Part shown: positions 54,124 through 63,132 of the stretch, one piece after another
How positions within the stretch are numbered: the stretch's first letter is position 1
How the letters are laid out: every line of letters starts with the position of its first letter
NCBI RefSeq assembly: GCF_007362955.1
Contig: NZ_CP041696.1
Span: 186,001 to 250,000 of the forward strand
Source of the DNA: Lysinibacillus fusiformis
Lineage (GTDB): Bacteria; Bacillota; Bacilli; Bacillales_A; Planococcaceae
Length of the DNA: 64,000 nt
Direction: 5' to 3'
Notes under the pieces: model-generated
Database searches by the model: none
Seen by the model: the letters and a program-made list of their open reading frames with translations, nothing else
Told to the model about the DNA's origin: nothing
Translations under genes and position numbers: made by a program

Positions 54124-54219
54124 AAAGTTAACGTTTCTTCCTTGTCCTTATTTTCTTACACTGCTAAAATAAATGACAGTGACGGCTGAAAGTAGTGGCC
54201 CGAAAAGGAGAGAAAGTTA

Positions 54220-55335
54220 ATGAGTGAAATTTGTCACCGTTCAAAAACACGTCCTGTACGTGTCGGTAATTTAACAATAGGTGGTAGTAATGAATTATTC
54301 ATTCAAAGTATGTGTACAACAAAAACACATGATGTAGAGGCAACAGTTGCAGAAATCCTTCGTCTTGAAGAAGCAGGCTGTCAAATCGTTCGTGTCGCAG
54401 TACCTGATGAACGTGCAGCAGATGCGATTGCAGAAATCAAAAAACGAATCAATATCCCATTGGTAGCTGATATTCACTTTGACTATAAATTAGCATTAAA
54501 AGCGATTGAAAATGGTATCGATAAAGTTCGTATTAACCCAGGTAACATCGGACGTAAAGAAAAAGTAGAAGCAGTTGTCAACGCAGCGAAAGCTAAGGGT
54601 ATTCCAATTCGTATTGGCGTAAACGCTGGTTCGTTAGAGCGTCATATCTTAGAAAAATACGGTTACCCAACAGCAGATGGCATGGTAGAGTCAGCACTGC
54701 ACCATATTAAAATTTTGGAAGACTTAGATTTCCATGATATTATCGTGTCGATGAAAGCATCAGACGTCAATTTAGCAATCGAGGCTTATGAAAAAGCTGC
54801 AAAAGCCTTTGATTACCCACTTCACCTTGGGATTACTGAATCAGGAACATTATTTGCAGGTACTGTAAAATCGGCTGCTGGTCTTGGTGCAATCCTGTCA
54901 AAAGGAATCGGTAACACGCTACGCATCTCCCTTTCTGCAGACCCTGTTGAGGAAATAAAAGTAGCACGTGAACTATTAAAATCATTTGGCTTAGCCTCTA
55001 ACATGGCTACACTTATTTCTTGCCCGACATGTGGTCGAATTGAAATTGACCTTATCTCGATTGCCAATGAAGTAGAAGAATACATTTCAAAACTAAATGT
55101 ACCGTTAAAAGTAGCGGTTCTTGGCTGTGCGGTAAACGGACCTGGTGAAGCACGCGAAGCAGATATCGGCATCGCTGGCGCACGTGGTGAAGGTTTACTA
55201 TTCATGAAAGGCAAAACAGTTCGTAAAGTACCAGAAAAAACAATGGTTGAAGAGTTGAAAAAAGAAATCGATAAATTAGCTGCTGAAATGGCAGAAAAGC
55301 GTGCGGCTGAAGAAGCAGAAAAAGCGAACGCCTAA
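54220..55335 (+). CDS. ispG: 4-hydroxy-3-methylbut-2-enyl diphosphate synthase
   Basis: A 371-residue enzyme of the MEP isoprenoid pathway that reduces MEcPP to HMBPP with a [4Fe-4S] cluster. The N-terminal TIM barrel starts [17 protein letters not shown], with [18 protein letters not shown] and [10 protein letters not shown]. The cluster ligands are in [12 protein letters not shown] and [16 protein letters not shown], with the final Glu. A charged Ala/Glu tail follows. Start ATG at 54220 with GGAGAG. yqfW follows after 12 bases. Confidence 0.96.
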   Translation: MSEICHRSKTRPVRVGNLTIGGSNELFIQSMCTTKTHDVEATVAEILRLEEAGCQIVRVAVPDERAADAIAEIKKRINIPLVADIHFDYKLALKAIENGIDKVRINPGNIGRKEKVEAVVNAAKAKGIPIRIGVNAGSLERHILEKYGYPTADGMVESALHHIKILEDLDFHDIIVSMKASDVNLAIEAYEKAAKAFDYPLHLGITESGTLFAGTVKSAAGLGAILSKGIGNTLRISLSADPVEEIKVARELLKSFGLASNMATLISCPTCGRIEIDLISIANEVEEYISKLNVPLKVAVLGCAVNGPGEAREADIGIAGARGEGLLFMKGKTVRKVPEKTMVEELKKEIDKLAAEMAEKRAAEEAEKANA

Positions 55336-55347
55336 GGAGGTTCTAGC

Positions 55348-55932
55348 ATGAGAAAGCCTCGTTTTGGTATCGATATTGATGGCACAGTGACATGTCCTAG
55401 TACACTCATTCCTCATATTAATAAACAATATAATGTCAATATTACATTAGATGATGTGTGCGAATATGACTTTTTATCCGCATTTCCGCACCCTGTAGAT
55501 CGTGCAGCATTCAATACATGGTTTAAAGAAAACGAACCTTATATGTATGAAGTATCAGAGGCCGCCAAAGATGCAAAAAACATTTTAAATGCTTGGCAAA
55601 ATAACTATGAGCTGTATTACATTTCTGCACGAGGTGAAAATGTATCGGATATAACGTTGAATTGGTTTAAATCTCAAGCAATCCCATACGATCATATCGA
55701 ACTGATTGGTAGTCATGATAAGCTGGCAGCAGCGAAAAGGCATGGCGTTGCGGCTTTCTTTGAAGATAAGCACGATAATGCGGTTATGCTCGCTGAGGAG
55801 TTAAAAATACCTGTCGTGTTATTCGACACTCCCTATAATCGTCTTGTTGTACCTGACAATGTCGTGCGTGTCTATAACTGGCAGGAAGCCAATCAATTCA
55901 TTACAAACTATTTTAATGAACAAATGCGCTAA
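55348..55932 (+). CDS. yqfW: YqfW, HAD-type 5'-nucleotidase-like protein
   Basis: A 194-residue HAD phosphatase of the NT5C/deoxyribonucleotidase group. Motif I is FGIDIDGTVTCPS, motif II YYISARGENVSD, motif III LAAAKRHGVAAFFEDKHDNA. The cap includes CEYDFLSAFPHPVDRAAF. ATG at 55348 follows AAGGAGG, and it is cotranscribed with ispG. B. subtilis has the same neighbours. Substrate not known from the sequence. Confidence 0.88.
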   Translation: MRKPRFGIDIDGTVTCPSTLIPHINKQYNVNITLDDVCEYDFLSAFPHPVDRAAFNTWFKENEPYMYEVSEAAKDAKNILNAWQNNYELYYISARGENVSDITLNWFKSQAIPYDHIELIGSHDKLAAAKRHGVAAFFEDKHDNAVMLAEELKIPVVLFDTPYNRLVVPDNVVRVYNWQEANQFITNYFNEQMR

Positions 55933-55934
55933 TG

Positions 55935-56060
55935 TGCTCGTCTACATCTGACAACTGCTTACAAGCCCGAAGTAAAAGGAAGCGCTCCATCACTTTCCCC
56001 GATGGAATGAAATGACTTCGAGGCTGTAGCGTTTTAGCTTAGACGACAACTAAGCCCTAG
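55935..56060. other. Structured intergenic element after yqfW
   Basis: Nested inverted repeats: an outer CGTCTA / TAGACG, GCCCGAAGT / ACTTCGAGGC, and an inner CTCCATC / GATGGA with a short loop. Together they fold as a branched stalk of about 110 bases. There is no T-run. It resembles a repetitive intergenic hairpin element; no second copy is obvious in the window. Confidence 0.45.
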
Positions 56061-56099
56061 GTTATTCACAGTTTAAGAATCTATAGTTTCCTTATCCAT

Positions 56100-56139
56100 A
56101 AAAAGAGTCGTGTTCCTTTGTTGAACACGACTTTTTTTA
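56100..56139. terminator. Terminator of ispG-yqfW (possibly bidirectional)
   Basis: Perfect 10-bp stem AGTCGTGTTC / GAACACGACT with a 7-base loop; T-runs follow on the + strand and, more weakly, on the minus strand for the small gene at 56167-56295. Confidence 0.85.
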
Positions 56140-56166
56140 GTTACAAACAAAAGTCCGTTCAACAAC

Positions 56167-56295
56167 TTAAACCTCAAGTATCCCTCGAACCCATCGATCA
56201 ACAAAGCTTTCGAACGTAATACCATAATTTTCATATATTGCGTGATACACAAAATAAGTTCCTAACCTTTCAAGTATTTCATCATTAATCTTCAT
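56167..56295 (-). CDS. Hypothetical 42-residue protein
   Basis: A short frame with a strong ribosome binding site (AAAGGAGTGG, seven bases before ATG at 56295). It encodes MKINDEILERLGTYFVYHAI and continues to VRGILEV. It is helical, without a signal or membrane helix, and ends just before a terminator usable on its strand. I recognise no family. The site-start-terminator arrangement is the main support. Confidence 0.55.
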   Translation of the reverse strand: MKINDEILERLGTYFVYHAIYENYGITFESFVDRWVRGILEV

Positions 56296-56490
56296 AACAA
56301 ACCACTCCTTTTCTTTGGAAATAGTTACGAAGTTATAAGACCTTCCCTACCTGCCATGAACGACAATACCATTCGTTACAGCTAATATCGTTGCAAAAAC
56401 GACACAATGTCAGCTCCCCATGACCTTTTTTCATGTTTTCCTTTTCGCTAATATTGTAAGTAATAACTTGCTTTACTGGAGGGATTATTT

Positions 56491-56985
56491 ATGAAATGGA
56501 TGACAAAAGTAGCTTGTGTCTTATGCCTTTCTACATTACTTGTAGGCTGTGGCGATCGACTAAGCGAAATTAAAGATGCTGCTTCTGGCATTACTTCAAA
56601 AGCTGACTCAGCAGCTAGTGCAGTTAGTCGCGATGTTCACGCTATCAGAGCGATACCGATTGACTACAACGAAAACTCTTTTACTGTAAACGACTTATTC
56701 AAAACTATTTTACGTGACATACGCTGGGATTATGACGCGAAGCAGAACGTGCTACAAGTACAAGGCACTTGGCAACCACCATTATTTTCTGAGCAAGGTT
56801 GGGACGATACGATGCAAAAAAAGCTTGCCGAAACTGGCTTGGTAACGATTACATGTGTCATTAACAGTGATAAAATTGATGGTGCTCTCACCGATTTAAA
56901 GCTCGTCTATAACAATGAAATGATTTTACAAAAGACTGGCGAAGAGGCTCTTCATTATCTTTATGATACATACTTGCAAAAATAA
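56491..56985 (+). CDS. Hypothetical lipoprotein
   Basis: A 164-residue exported protein. The signal peptide TKVACVLCLSTLLVGC ends in a lipobox with Cys20. A Ser/Ala-rich linker and a globular C-terminal domain follow, with FSEQGWDDTMQKKLAETG and LTDLKLVYNNEMIL. ATG at 56491 lies behind CTGGAGGG. No family is recognised. It should sit on the outer face of the membrane. Confidence 0.75.
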   Translation: MKWMTKVACVLCLSTLLVGCGDRLSEIKDAASGITSKADSAASAVSRDVHAIRAIPIDYNENSFTVNDLFKTILRDIRWDYDAKQNVLQVQGTWQPPLFSEQGWDDTMQKKLAETGLVTITCVINSDKIDGALTDLKLVYNNEMILQKTGEEALHYLYDTYLQK

Positions 56986-57138
56986 ATTTCTTAGCTTTTC
57001 TAGCGATTATATCGTTTAGAAGAGCTATTTTTATACAATGAGTTTTTATGTAAATCTTAAAATTAAATACCTCTAGACTCTAATCTACTATATACTAAAA
57101 TAATAGCTGTACATTTTTTTCACAGAGGGGTTTTGGCT

Positions 57139-58329
57139 ATGAATAAAAAGCACGCTGGTGTTTTACTGGGGGGAATCCTGTTGCTTGTCATTGCGATGGG
57201 CATCAGTCGTTTCGCGTTCACACCGATTTTACCGTTTATGCGGAGAGACGCTGGTTTCACACTAGAAACTGCTGGTTTTTTAGCATCAAGCAATTATATT
57301 GGCTATTTTGTGGGGGCATTATGGGCAGGATTTTTGTTTAGACGCAAAAAATACCTATTATTAATGAGTGTAATAGTGAATATCATTTCGGTCATATGGA
57401 TGGGCTTAACAGAGGCGTTTTTCATTTGGATGCTGTTGCGCTTTATGGCTGGTGTGACAGGCGGACTTATTTTTGTCTTAACGTCCAGCATTATGATGGA
57501 TTACCTAGCGCAAGTTATTTTAACAAAATGGTCCGGCTATCTATTTAGTGGAATTGGGCTTGGTATCGCCATTTCAGGCTTACTTGTGCCCTATTTAGAG
57601 ATTTCTTACACATGGAAAGGCGCATGGCTTGGACTTGGGATTCTTTCGCTTGCCTTGTTCTGCATCACACTTGTCACATGGCGCAATTTAACCATTCAAG
57701 ATGGTGTAAAGAAAGTGTCTTCCTCTAGCGGAAAGTTGACAACTGGTTTTATGCCTTGGCTGATCGCTTCATATGGCTTAGAGGGCCTTGGCTATATTAT
57801 AACGGGAACCTTCTTAGTGGATATTATTCATAATATCCCTGCATTATCAGCCTATTCTTCATATAGTTGGGTGATGGTTGGTTTAGCCGCTGTGCCATCT
57901 GCCCCTGTTTGGATAATGCTGTTATCAAAATATTCACCTGTCACCATATTATCGGTAGCATACGTGATGCAAGTTATTGGTATTGTTCTACCAGTCTTTT
58001 CACAAACCGTTCCAAGCATACTTGTTTCAGCGTTTTTATTTGGGATGACCTTCGTTGGTATCGTTACGATGACCACATCCTATGCAAGACAGACATTCCC
58101 AAGTCAAAGTAACGCAGTCGTTTCTGTGTTAACAACATATTATGCATTTGGACAAATTATCGGACCGATTATTGCGGGTAAACTAGCAGCTTATTATGAT
58201 AGCTATAAAGCAGCCTTACTTTTCGCAGGGACTATGGTGTTTGCAGCCCTCGTTATTATGCTAGTTGGCCATTACAAAACACAAGTACGTTTGGAAATCC
58301 AGAATAATGGTACATCCATCGAAACATAG
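57139..58329 (+). CDS. MFS transporter, YbfB/YjiJ type
   Basis: A 396-residue 12-helix transporter. The first helix and loop, ISRFAFTPILPFMRRDAGFT, are typical of the YbfB/YjiJ (DUF1228-like) group. LLRFMAGVTGGLIFVLTSSI follows in helix 4. The substrate is unknown; efflux of small metabolites is usual for the superfamily. ATG at 57139 is preferred with GAGGGG ten bases before. Monocistronic, with a strong terminator. Confidence 0.82.
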   Translation: MNKKHAGVLLGGILLLVIAMGISRFAFTPILPFMRRDAGFTLETAGFLASSNYIGYFVGALWAGFLFRRKKYLLLMSVIVNIISVIWMGLTEAFFIWMLLRFMAGVTGGLIFVLTSSIMMDYLAQVILTKWSGYLFSGIGLGIAISGLLVPYLEISYTWKGAWLGLGILSLALFCITLVTWRNLTIQDGVKKVSSSSGKLTTGFMPWLIASYGLEGLGYIITGTFLVDIIHNIPALSAYSSYSWVMVGLAAVPSAPVWIMLLSKYSPVTILSVAYVMQVIGIVLPVFSQTVPSILVSAFLFGMTFVGIVTMTTSYARQTFPSQSNAVVSVLTTYYAFGQIIGPIIAGKLAAYYDSYKAALLFAGTMVFAALVIMLVGHYKTQVRLEIQNNGTSIET

Positions 58330-58375
58330 AAAAAAACTGTGCCATGTGCACAGCGCAGACTGTAGGCAAACTTTG

Positions 58376-58430
58376 AACTGCCCCTAAATTGTTAGATTTG
58401 GTGTCTAACAATTTAGGGGCAGTTCATTTT
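58376..58430 (+). terminator. Terminator with 21-bp perfect stem
   Basis: AACTGCCCCTAAATTGTTAG on one arm is exactly complemented on the other, with a 7-base loop, then CATTTTTATT. It ends the MFS transcript. The stem is unusually long for a terminator. Confidence 0.8.
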
Positions 58431-58602
58431 TATTACGAAATTTCTATGCACACGCCGAATGGCATTACTCTCAGTTCGTGTTATCACGAATATATTTCGA
58501 AATAAATCTTACAATTTTGAAATATTTGAGCTTATTCATTGAATACTATTAAACTAACACGTTATAATCAAAGTATCACGTGATGGTTTGGAGGTGTTTG
58601 TC

Positions 58603-59006
58603 TTGGGACAGAGAAATTAAAAATTGGCGAACTTGCAGAAAAAACTGGCATTACCAAAAGAACAATTGATTACTATACAAATATTGGTTTATTAGAAGCT
58701 GAACGTTCTGCTTCAAATTATCGCTACTATGCCCCTACTATGATTGAACGACTGCATTATATCGAGCAACGTAAATTGGAGGGTCGTTCACTCGAAGAAA
58801 TACAACACGAACTAAACATCACACCGTATGAAGAAATTGATGTACAAACGCTGCGCTTAAAAATGCAAGATTTAGAGCATGATGTAACTTCTCTACTTGC
58901 GCTAATGGACAAACAAGACAAAAAAAATATTCAATCAATCAAAAAAAACGTTTCGCCTGAAAGTATTGCACTTATGCAATCCTTACTATTACTCATTAAT
59001 AATTAG
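58603..59006 (+). CDS. MerR-family regulator, start codon out of frame
   Basis: The frame encodes a MerR N-terminus KLKIGELAEKTGITKRTIDY, then NIGLLEAERS, YYAPTMIERLHYIEQRKLEG, and a coiled coil ending SLLLLINN, about 130 residues. The frame is open from 58584 but has no ATG, GTG or TTG before the HTH. The obvious TTG at 58603, nine bases after GGAGGT, is in the next frame and meets TAA at 58618. A one-base shift (giving MGQRKLKIGEL) would restore it. It lies 32 bases before the CNNM gene and probably controls it; a similar MerR-CNNM pairing (yhdQ-yhdP) exists in B. subtilis. Confidence 0.65.
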
Positions 59007-59013
59007 GAGGTGA

Positions 59014-59033
59014 CGTTCTGTTTTAACAGAACG
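59014..59033 (+). promoter_or_regulatory. Hairpin between ribosome binding site and start codon
   Basis: AGGAGGTGA (59005-59013) is separated from the TTG start (59039) by a perfect 9-bp hairpin CGTTCTGTT-TT-AACAGAACG. Linear spacing is about 25 bases, too long for initiation; folding the hairpin leaves a usable gap of about 5 bases. It may gate translation of the transporter. Confidence 0.7.
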
Positions 59034-59038
59034 ACTAT

Positions 59039-60370
59039 TTGGAGACCATACTTAACTTATCGATTTTTACCATTTTATTAGCATTAACCGGCTTTTTCGT
59101 AGCCACGGAATTCGCCATTGTAAAGGTACGTTCCTCAAGGCTTGACCAGCTCATTGCGGAGGGTAATAAAAAAGCCATCTCTGCCAAACATGTCGTCGAT
59201 CACTTGGATGAGTACTTATCGGCCTGTCAGCTTGGTATTACTGTTACAGCACTTGGTATCGGGATGGTTGGTGAAAAAACCTTTGAGTTTATGCTACATC
59301 CCCTTTTTGAGATGGTCGGTATTTCCGATAAGTACATGACAATTTTTACGATTGGTTCAGCCTTTGCCATCGCAACATTCCTACATGTTGTTGTCGGTGA
59401 ATTAGCGCCCAAAACAGCTGCGATTCAAAAAGCAGAAAAGATTACACTGCTTTTTGCTAAACCAATTATGGCTTTCTATAAATTAATGTATCCATTCATT
59501 TGGTTCTTAAACGGTTCTGCCCGTGTTCTTGTTGGCTTATTTGGCATGAAGCCCGCTTCTGAGCATGAACTATCACATACAGAGGAAGAATTACGCCTAC
59601 TACTTTCTGAAAGCTTTAAAAGCGGTGAAATAAATAAAAACGAGTTAAAGTTCGTTAATAATATCTTTGAATTTGACGAGCGAATTGCACGCGAAATTAT
59701 GGTGCCTCGAACAGAAATAATCGGAATAGAAAAAAACGAAACTTTTACCAATATTATTCACTTTATCGCTTCAGAAAAATATACACGATACCCCGTTTAT
59801 GACGGTGATCGTGATAACATTTTAGGCTCACTTAACGCAAAAGAATTGTTCACGCATGGATTGATTGAACGGTTAACAGACGAATCATTAGTACTTGAAG
59901 ATTTTATTAATCCTGTCATCCGTGTTATTGAAACGATTCCTATTCAAGAATTACTCGTACGCATGCAAAAAGAACGTATTCATATGGCAATTTTAATGGA
60001 TGAATATGGTGGTACTTCGGGACTAGTAACGGTAGAGGATATTTTAGAGGAAATAGTCGGTGAGATTCGCGATGAATTTGATGATGATGAAATTGCTGAA
60101 ATTCGAAAAGTAAATGAAAATCATTATATTTTAAATGCTAAAATGCTTGTAGAAGATGTAGAAAATTTACTACATGTGACACTTGATGCAGAAGAAGTAG
60201 AAACACTTGGCGGCTGGTTTTTAACCGTTAATAATGGCAATAAAATAGCCAAAAACATTGAACTTGCTCCATATGTATTTAGTGTCTATGAACAACATGG
60301 CCACCAGCTCCATTATGTAGAAGTTCGCCCTTTGCGAAAACCTGCAGCTATCGTAACAGAAATCAAATAA
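59039..60370 (+). CDS. CNNM/CorC-family metal transporter (hemolysin C-like)
   Basis: A 443-residue protein with a DUF21 membrane domain of four helices (FTILLALTGFFVATEFAIVK, then LSACQLGITVTALGIGMVGE and VVVGELAPKTAAIQ). A CBS pair follows (VPRTEIIGIE, RYPVYDGDRDNILG, MAILMDEYGGTSGLVTVEDI), then a CorC_HlyC domain at the C-terminus. B. subtilis relatives such as YhdP (MpfA) export Mg. TTG at 59039 is used, beyond the hairpin described above. It is probably cotranscribed with the MerR gene. Confidence 0.9.
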   Translation: METILNLSIFTILLALTGFFVATEFAIVKVRSSRLDQLIAEGNKKAISAKHVVDHLDEYLSACQLGITVTALGIGMVGEKTFEFMLHPLFEMVGISDKYMTIFTIGSAFAIATFLHVVVGELAPKTAAIQKAEKITLLFAKPIMAFYKLMYPFIWFLNGSARVLVGLFGMKPASEHELSHTEEELRLLLSESFKSGEINKNELKFVNNIFEFDERIAREIMVPRTEIIGIEKNETFTNIIHFIASEKYTRYPVYDGDRDNILGSLNAKELFTHGLIERLTDESLVLEDFINPVIRVIETIPIQELLVRMQKERIHMAILMDEYGGTSGLVTVEDILEEIVGEIRDEFDDDEIAEIRKVNENHYILNAKMLVEDVENLLHVTLDAEEVETLGGWFLTVNNGNKIAKNIELAPYVFSVYEQHGHQLHYVEVRPLRKPAAIVTEIK

Positions 60371-60515
60371 TAGTGTTAATATTTTATTGATAGTTTCTAT
60401 CAACTATAACTTGAATAGGGCTATTCTAACCAAATAAGATTGTTATGTTCCATTATTAGCCATTTACCTATATAATGAAACTATGAATATGATTCTATTA
60501 TCAGGGGGCATTACA

Positions 60516-60920
60516 ATGAAATTGTTCAAGCTTTATCATTCGGACGGTATTCACATTATTACCGACGTAAAAAAACACAAAACAAATATCGAGTTAAAAA
60601 CTATTACAGGTGAAGTATTATATATAATTGTTGTGACTGACGAAAACTATACCGTGTACGATGACCGTTTTGCTGGTGCTTCAAAGCAGTTAAATTCTGT
60701 AGAGGCATTTGATATTGATGGTAGCTTCCGAAGTCTAGACTTCGATAATATGCGCACCTTATTCAAAGAGGCTTTCACAAAACTTTTACAGGAAATCGCT
60801 GAGTGTGTAAATGATAAAGACGAACTAGTAGATATTGATACACTTCGTCATAAAGTAAGCGCTCAAATTAACGGTATTCATTTCAAAGTAATCTCTGACA
60901 CAAAAAAATACGAATATTAG
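60516..60920 (+). CDS. Hypothetical 134-residue protein
   Basis: A soluble acidic protein with an N-terminal beta-rich half (KLFKLYHSDGIHIITDVKKH, EVLYIIVVTDENYTVYDD) and a C-terminal helical half. There is no signal or membrane helix. ATG at 60516 behind AGGGGGC is chosen over an upstream in-frame ATG at 60489. It ends at a strong terminator. No family recognised. Confidence 0.65.
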   Translation: MKLFKLYHSDGIHIITDVKKHKTNIELKTITGEVLYIIVVTDENYTVYDDRFAGASKQLNSVEAFDIDGSFRSLDFDNMRTLFKEAFTKLLQEIAECVNDKDELVDIDTLRHKVSAQINGIHFKVISDTKKYEY

Positions 60921-60944
60921 CCTTTTCTCACTACAAACATAATA

Positions 60945-60990
60945 CAGACTGCTCAATGTGTACGATATCGCATTGAGCAGTCTGTTTATA
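60945..60990 (+). terminator. Terminator of the 134-residue protein gene
   Basis: Perfect 14-bp stem CAGACTGCTCAATG / CATTGAGCAGTCTG with a 12-base loop, then TTTATATTT. Confidence 0.8.
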
Positions 60991-61100
60991 TTTGTGCATT
61001 TTCTACCGACTAAATGAAAAATTCAATCGGACAAAGCCACACCCCTTATTCAACTTTCATGTATAATGGAGCTTACCAACCTGCAAGAAAGGGTGTTTGG

Positions 61101-61544
61101 ATGAATCGTGAGCAACTAATCACACTTGTTTCAGAAAAACTAAAATTAATTCGAACAGAAAAAACTTTAACACAAGATCAGATGAGTGATTTACTTGGCC
61201 TTTCTAAAAAAACACTTGTACAAATCGAAAAAGGACGTATTCAGACTGGCTGGACAACAGCCGTAGCCGTTTGTGTCCTGTGTCGTGAAAGCTCCATTTT
61301 ACAGCATGAGCTCGGTGGTGACCCACTAGAGGTCATTGATTTAATCGCCAATCATGGGACAATACAACCGAAAGACAAAACGATGGGCGGCTACATATGG
61401 TGGAAAAACCTTAGCGAACGCAATGGCTATCGTTTACAGCAAAATGTGATCAGTAATCACTACAGAATTTTAGATACAAATAACTACCGCCTCCTCTCTT
61501 CCTTTGACGAGCAAATCGCCATGCAAGTATGGGAAAAACTTTAA
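61101..61544 (+). CDS. XRE-family transcriptional regulator
   Basis: A 147-residue protein. Residues 5-60 form a Cro/C1-type HTH (LKLIRTEKTLTQDQMSDLLG, LSKKTLVQIEKGRIQTGW). The C-terminal half (GGYIWWKNLSERNGYRLQQN, SFDEQIAMQVWEKL) is a conserved partner domain of unknown ligand. ATG at 61101 lies behind AAAGGGTG. A TATAAT at 61062 may be its -10, without a good -35. Targets unknown. Confidence 0.78.
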   Translation: MNREQLITLVSEKLKLIRTEKTLTQDQMSDLLGLSKKTLVQIEKGRIQTGWTTAVAVCVLCRESSILQHELGGDPLEVIDLIANHGTIQPKDKTMGGYIWWKNLSERNGYRLQQNVISNHYRILDTNNYRLLSSFDEQIAMQVWEKL

Positions 61545-61570
61545 GATTTAGTTGAATGATTAACAACGCC

Positions 61571-61610
61571 ATAATAGAAGCTTCACACTTAGCTTTGAAG
61601 CTTCTATTAT
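61571..61610. terminator. Bidirectional terminator-like hairpin
   Basis: ATAATAGAAGCTTCA / TGAAGCTTCTATTAT, perfect 15-bp stem between the convergent XRE and anti-sigma genes; it overlaps the stop codon of the latter. Confidence 0.7.
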
Positions 61611-62572
61611 GAAAGCGAGAAATACATGAAATAAATAATGACAAAAGTATAGGAAACAGTTAGATAACGTAATAGCAAATAGCCAGGATGTGGCGTTAAC
61701 TTTCGATTAATCCAAAATTGCCAATAACATACAACAATTGCAACTAGTATGACCCACCCTATAAATAACGGTTGATCAAATTTAAGTATTTGTAATATCG
61801 CCCCTATAAATAATAGGGACACCCAAATAATATCAACAGCCAACCATTTTTTTTGTGGGAAAAAATTTAGCTTTTTCGGGAGTTTGTATTTTTTCCGTAT
61901 CAATAGCGTCAACAAAGCATATAATAGAGCCGATCCAATTAATATGAAAGGTCCCTTAAATGAAATCAATAAAATGTCATCCTCGAACTGCCAAATTTCC
62001 TCACGTAATTCCAATGCTATTGCCTCAGGGATCATATAAAATACTTTGGTATCCCAATCCTGCATTAATAGTTCCCCTTCAGTAGAAGCATCGCGATACC
62101 ACTTTAGGCGTTGTTGATGCCCATCTTGAAATGTAATAATCAAATCAAAAGTACTACTTTCAAGTTCCTTTATTTCATCTGGTCTCAACTGAGTGATTTG
62201 TTGTAAAGCTAAAAGTTCTTCAAGCTGTTGATAGGCTGTTGATGTGAGCTTTTCTACACCCAAATATAATTTTGAGCCCTTGCCATTAAATTGCTTAGCT
62301 GTATCTGTTTCATAAAAATGAACCGCACGAACTTCCTTCGATAAAGGGAGCGTCGCATTTTTTTTCGTATAGTCACTATCATTTATTAGCAATGCCATGA
62401 ATAGTACTAACATTGCAAGTAACACTGTAAACATCGTACGATATTGCCAGTGATTGCGTCTAGTTTCTCTCCCTATTCGGTCATCCAACTTTCCCCAAGT
62501 CATTTCTTTTTCTGTATTCGTTCGTTTTACATCCTTCATTTCCTGTAACAAATCCTTTAATTCTTTATTCAT
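61607..62572 (-). CDS. Putative membrane anti-sigma factor
   Basis: A 321-residue protein: a cytoplasmic N-terminal segment (residues 1-40, EMTWGKLDDRIGRET), a helix at 44-62, an extracellular domain of about 140 residues, then four helices (GPFILIGSALLYALLTLLI, AVDIIWVSLLFIGAIL and two more). It overlaps the ECF sigma gene by 8 bases, the usual arrangement for a cognate anti-sigma factor. There is no zinc HxxxCxxC motif. Sigma binding is inferred from the operon only. Confidence 0.65.
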   Translation of the reverse strand: MNKELKDLLQEMKDVKRTNTEKEMTWGKLDDRIGRETRRNHWQYRTMFTVLLAMLVLFMALLINDSDYTKKNATLPLSKEVRAVHFYETDTAKQFNGKGSKLYLGVEKLTSTAYQQLEELLALQQITQLRPDEIKELESSTFDLIITFQDGHQQRLKWYRDASTEGELLMQDWDTKVFYMIPEAIALELREEIWQFEDDILLISFKGPFILIGSALLYALLTLLIRKKYKLPKKLNFFPQKKWLAVDIIWVSLLFIGAILQILKFDQPLFIGWVILVAIVVCYWQFWINRKLTPHPGYLLLRYLTVSYTFVIIYFMYFSLS

Positions 62573-63074
62573 TCACAAACCCCTCCTCTCCTAGCCATTT
62601 TCTTAGTGCCTGTAAACCACGTGCTGTATTATTTTTCACCTTCGACTCGCTCCATTCAAGTAACTCCGCTGTTTCTTTTACAGAACGTTCTTCCAAATAA
62701 CGCAAGACAATGGCTTCTCGATATTCAAGCTTAATGCTAAAAAGAGCTTGGAATAATGCTGAAAAATGCTCTCCTTTTATTAGAAACTCTTCTGGTAACT
62801 CCGTTTCATCTCGCACACGCTCTTTTTGAACAAACGGGATAAATTGCAAAATCTTCTTTCGCCTAAAATGGTCATATACTAAATTTCTTGCTATTTTACG
62901 TAGCCAAGTTTGAACGTTGGATTCTTGTCTATATGTATGAAAATGTTGAAAGGCTTTATAGAACGTTTCCTGTGTTAAGTCCTCTGCTAGTTCCTTATTG
63001 CCCACTAAATAATAAATGTATTTAAAGATTGCATCACTATACATCTCATAATCCTGCTGAAATTGTTGTCGCAA
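62565..63074 (-). CDS. ECF-type RNA polymerase sigma factor
   Basis: A 169-residue sigma-70 family protein. Region 2 is FKYIYYLVGNKELAEDLTQE and TFYKAFQHFHTYR...WLRKIARNLVYDHFRR; region 4 is EYREAIVLRYLEERSVKETA followed by ELLEWSESKVKNNTARGLQA. TTG at 63074 follows AAAGGAGGG. It is first in an operon with its putative anti-sigma factor. A TGATTC-N16-CGTC element upstream suggests autoregulation. It belongs broadly to the SigM/SigX/SigV type; I cannot name the orthologue. Confidence 0.9.
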   Translation of the reverse strand: MRQQFQQDYEMYSDAIFKYIYYLVGNKELAEDLTQETFYKAFQHFHTYRQESNVQTWLRKIARNLVYDHFRRKKILQFIPFVQKERVRDETELPEEFLIKGEHFSALFQALFSIKLEYREAIVLRYLEERSVKETAELLEWSESKVKNNTARGLQALRKWLGEEGFVNE

Positions 63075-63106
63075 CGAATTCCCTCCTTTCCTATATCACT
63101 TCTCTA

Positions 63107-63132
63107 GACGAACGAATAAAGAAATGGAATCA
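63107..63132 (-). promoter_or_regulatory. Candidate ECF promoter of the sigma operon
   Basis: TGATTC, 16 bases, CGTC on the minus strand, 33 bases before the sigma start. It deviates from the TGAAAC consensus at two positions, but CGTC and the spacer are exact. Confidence 0.45.
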
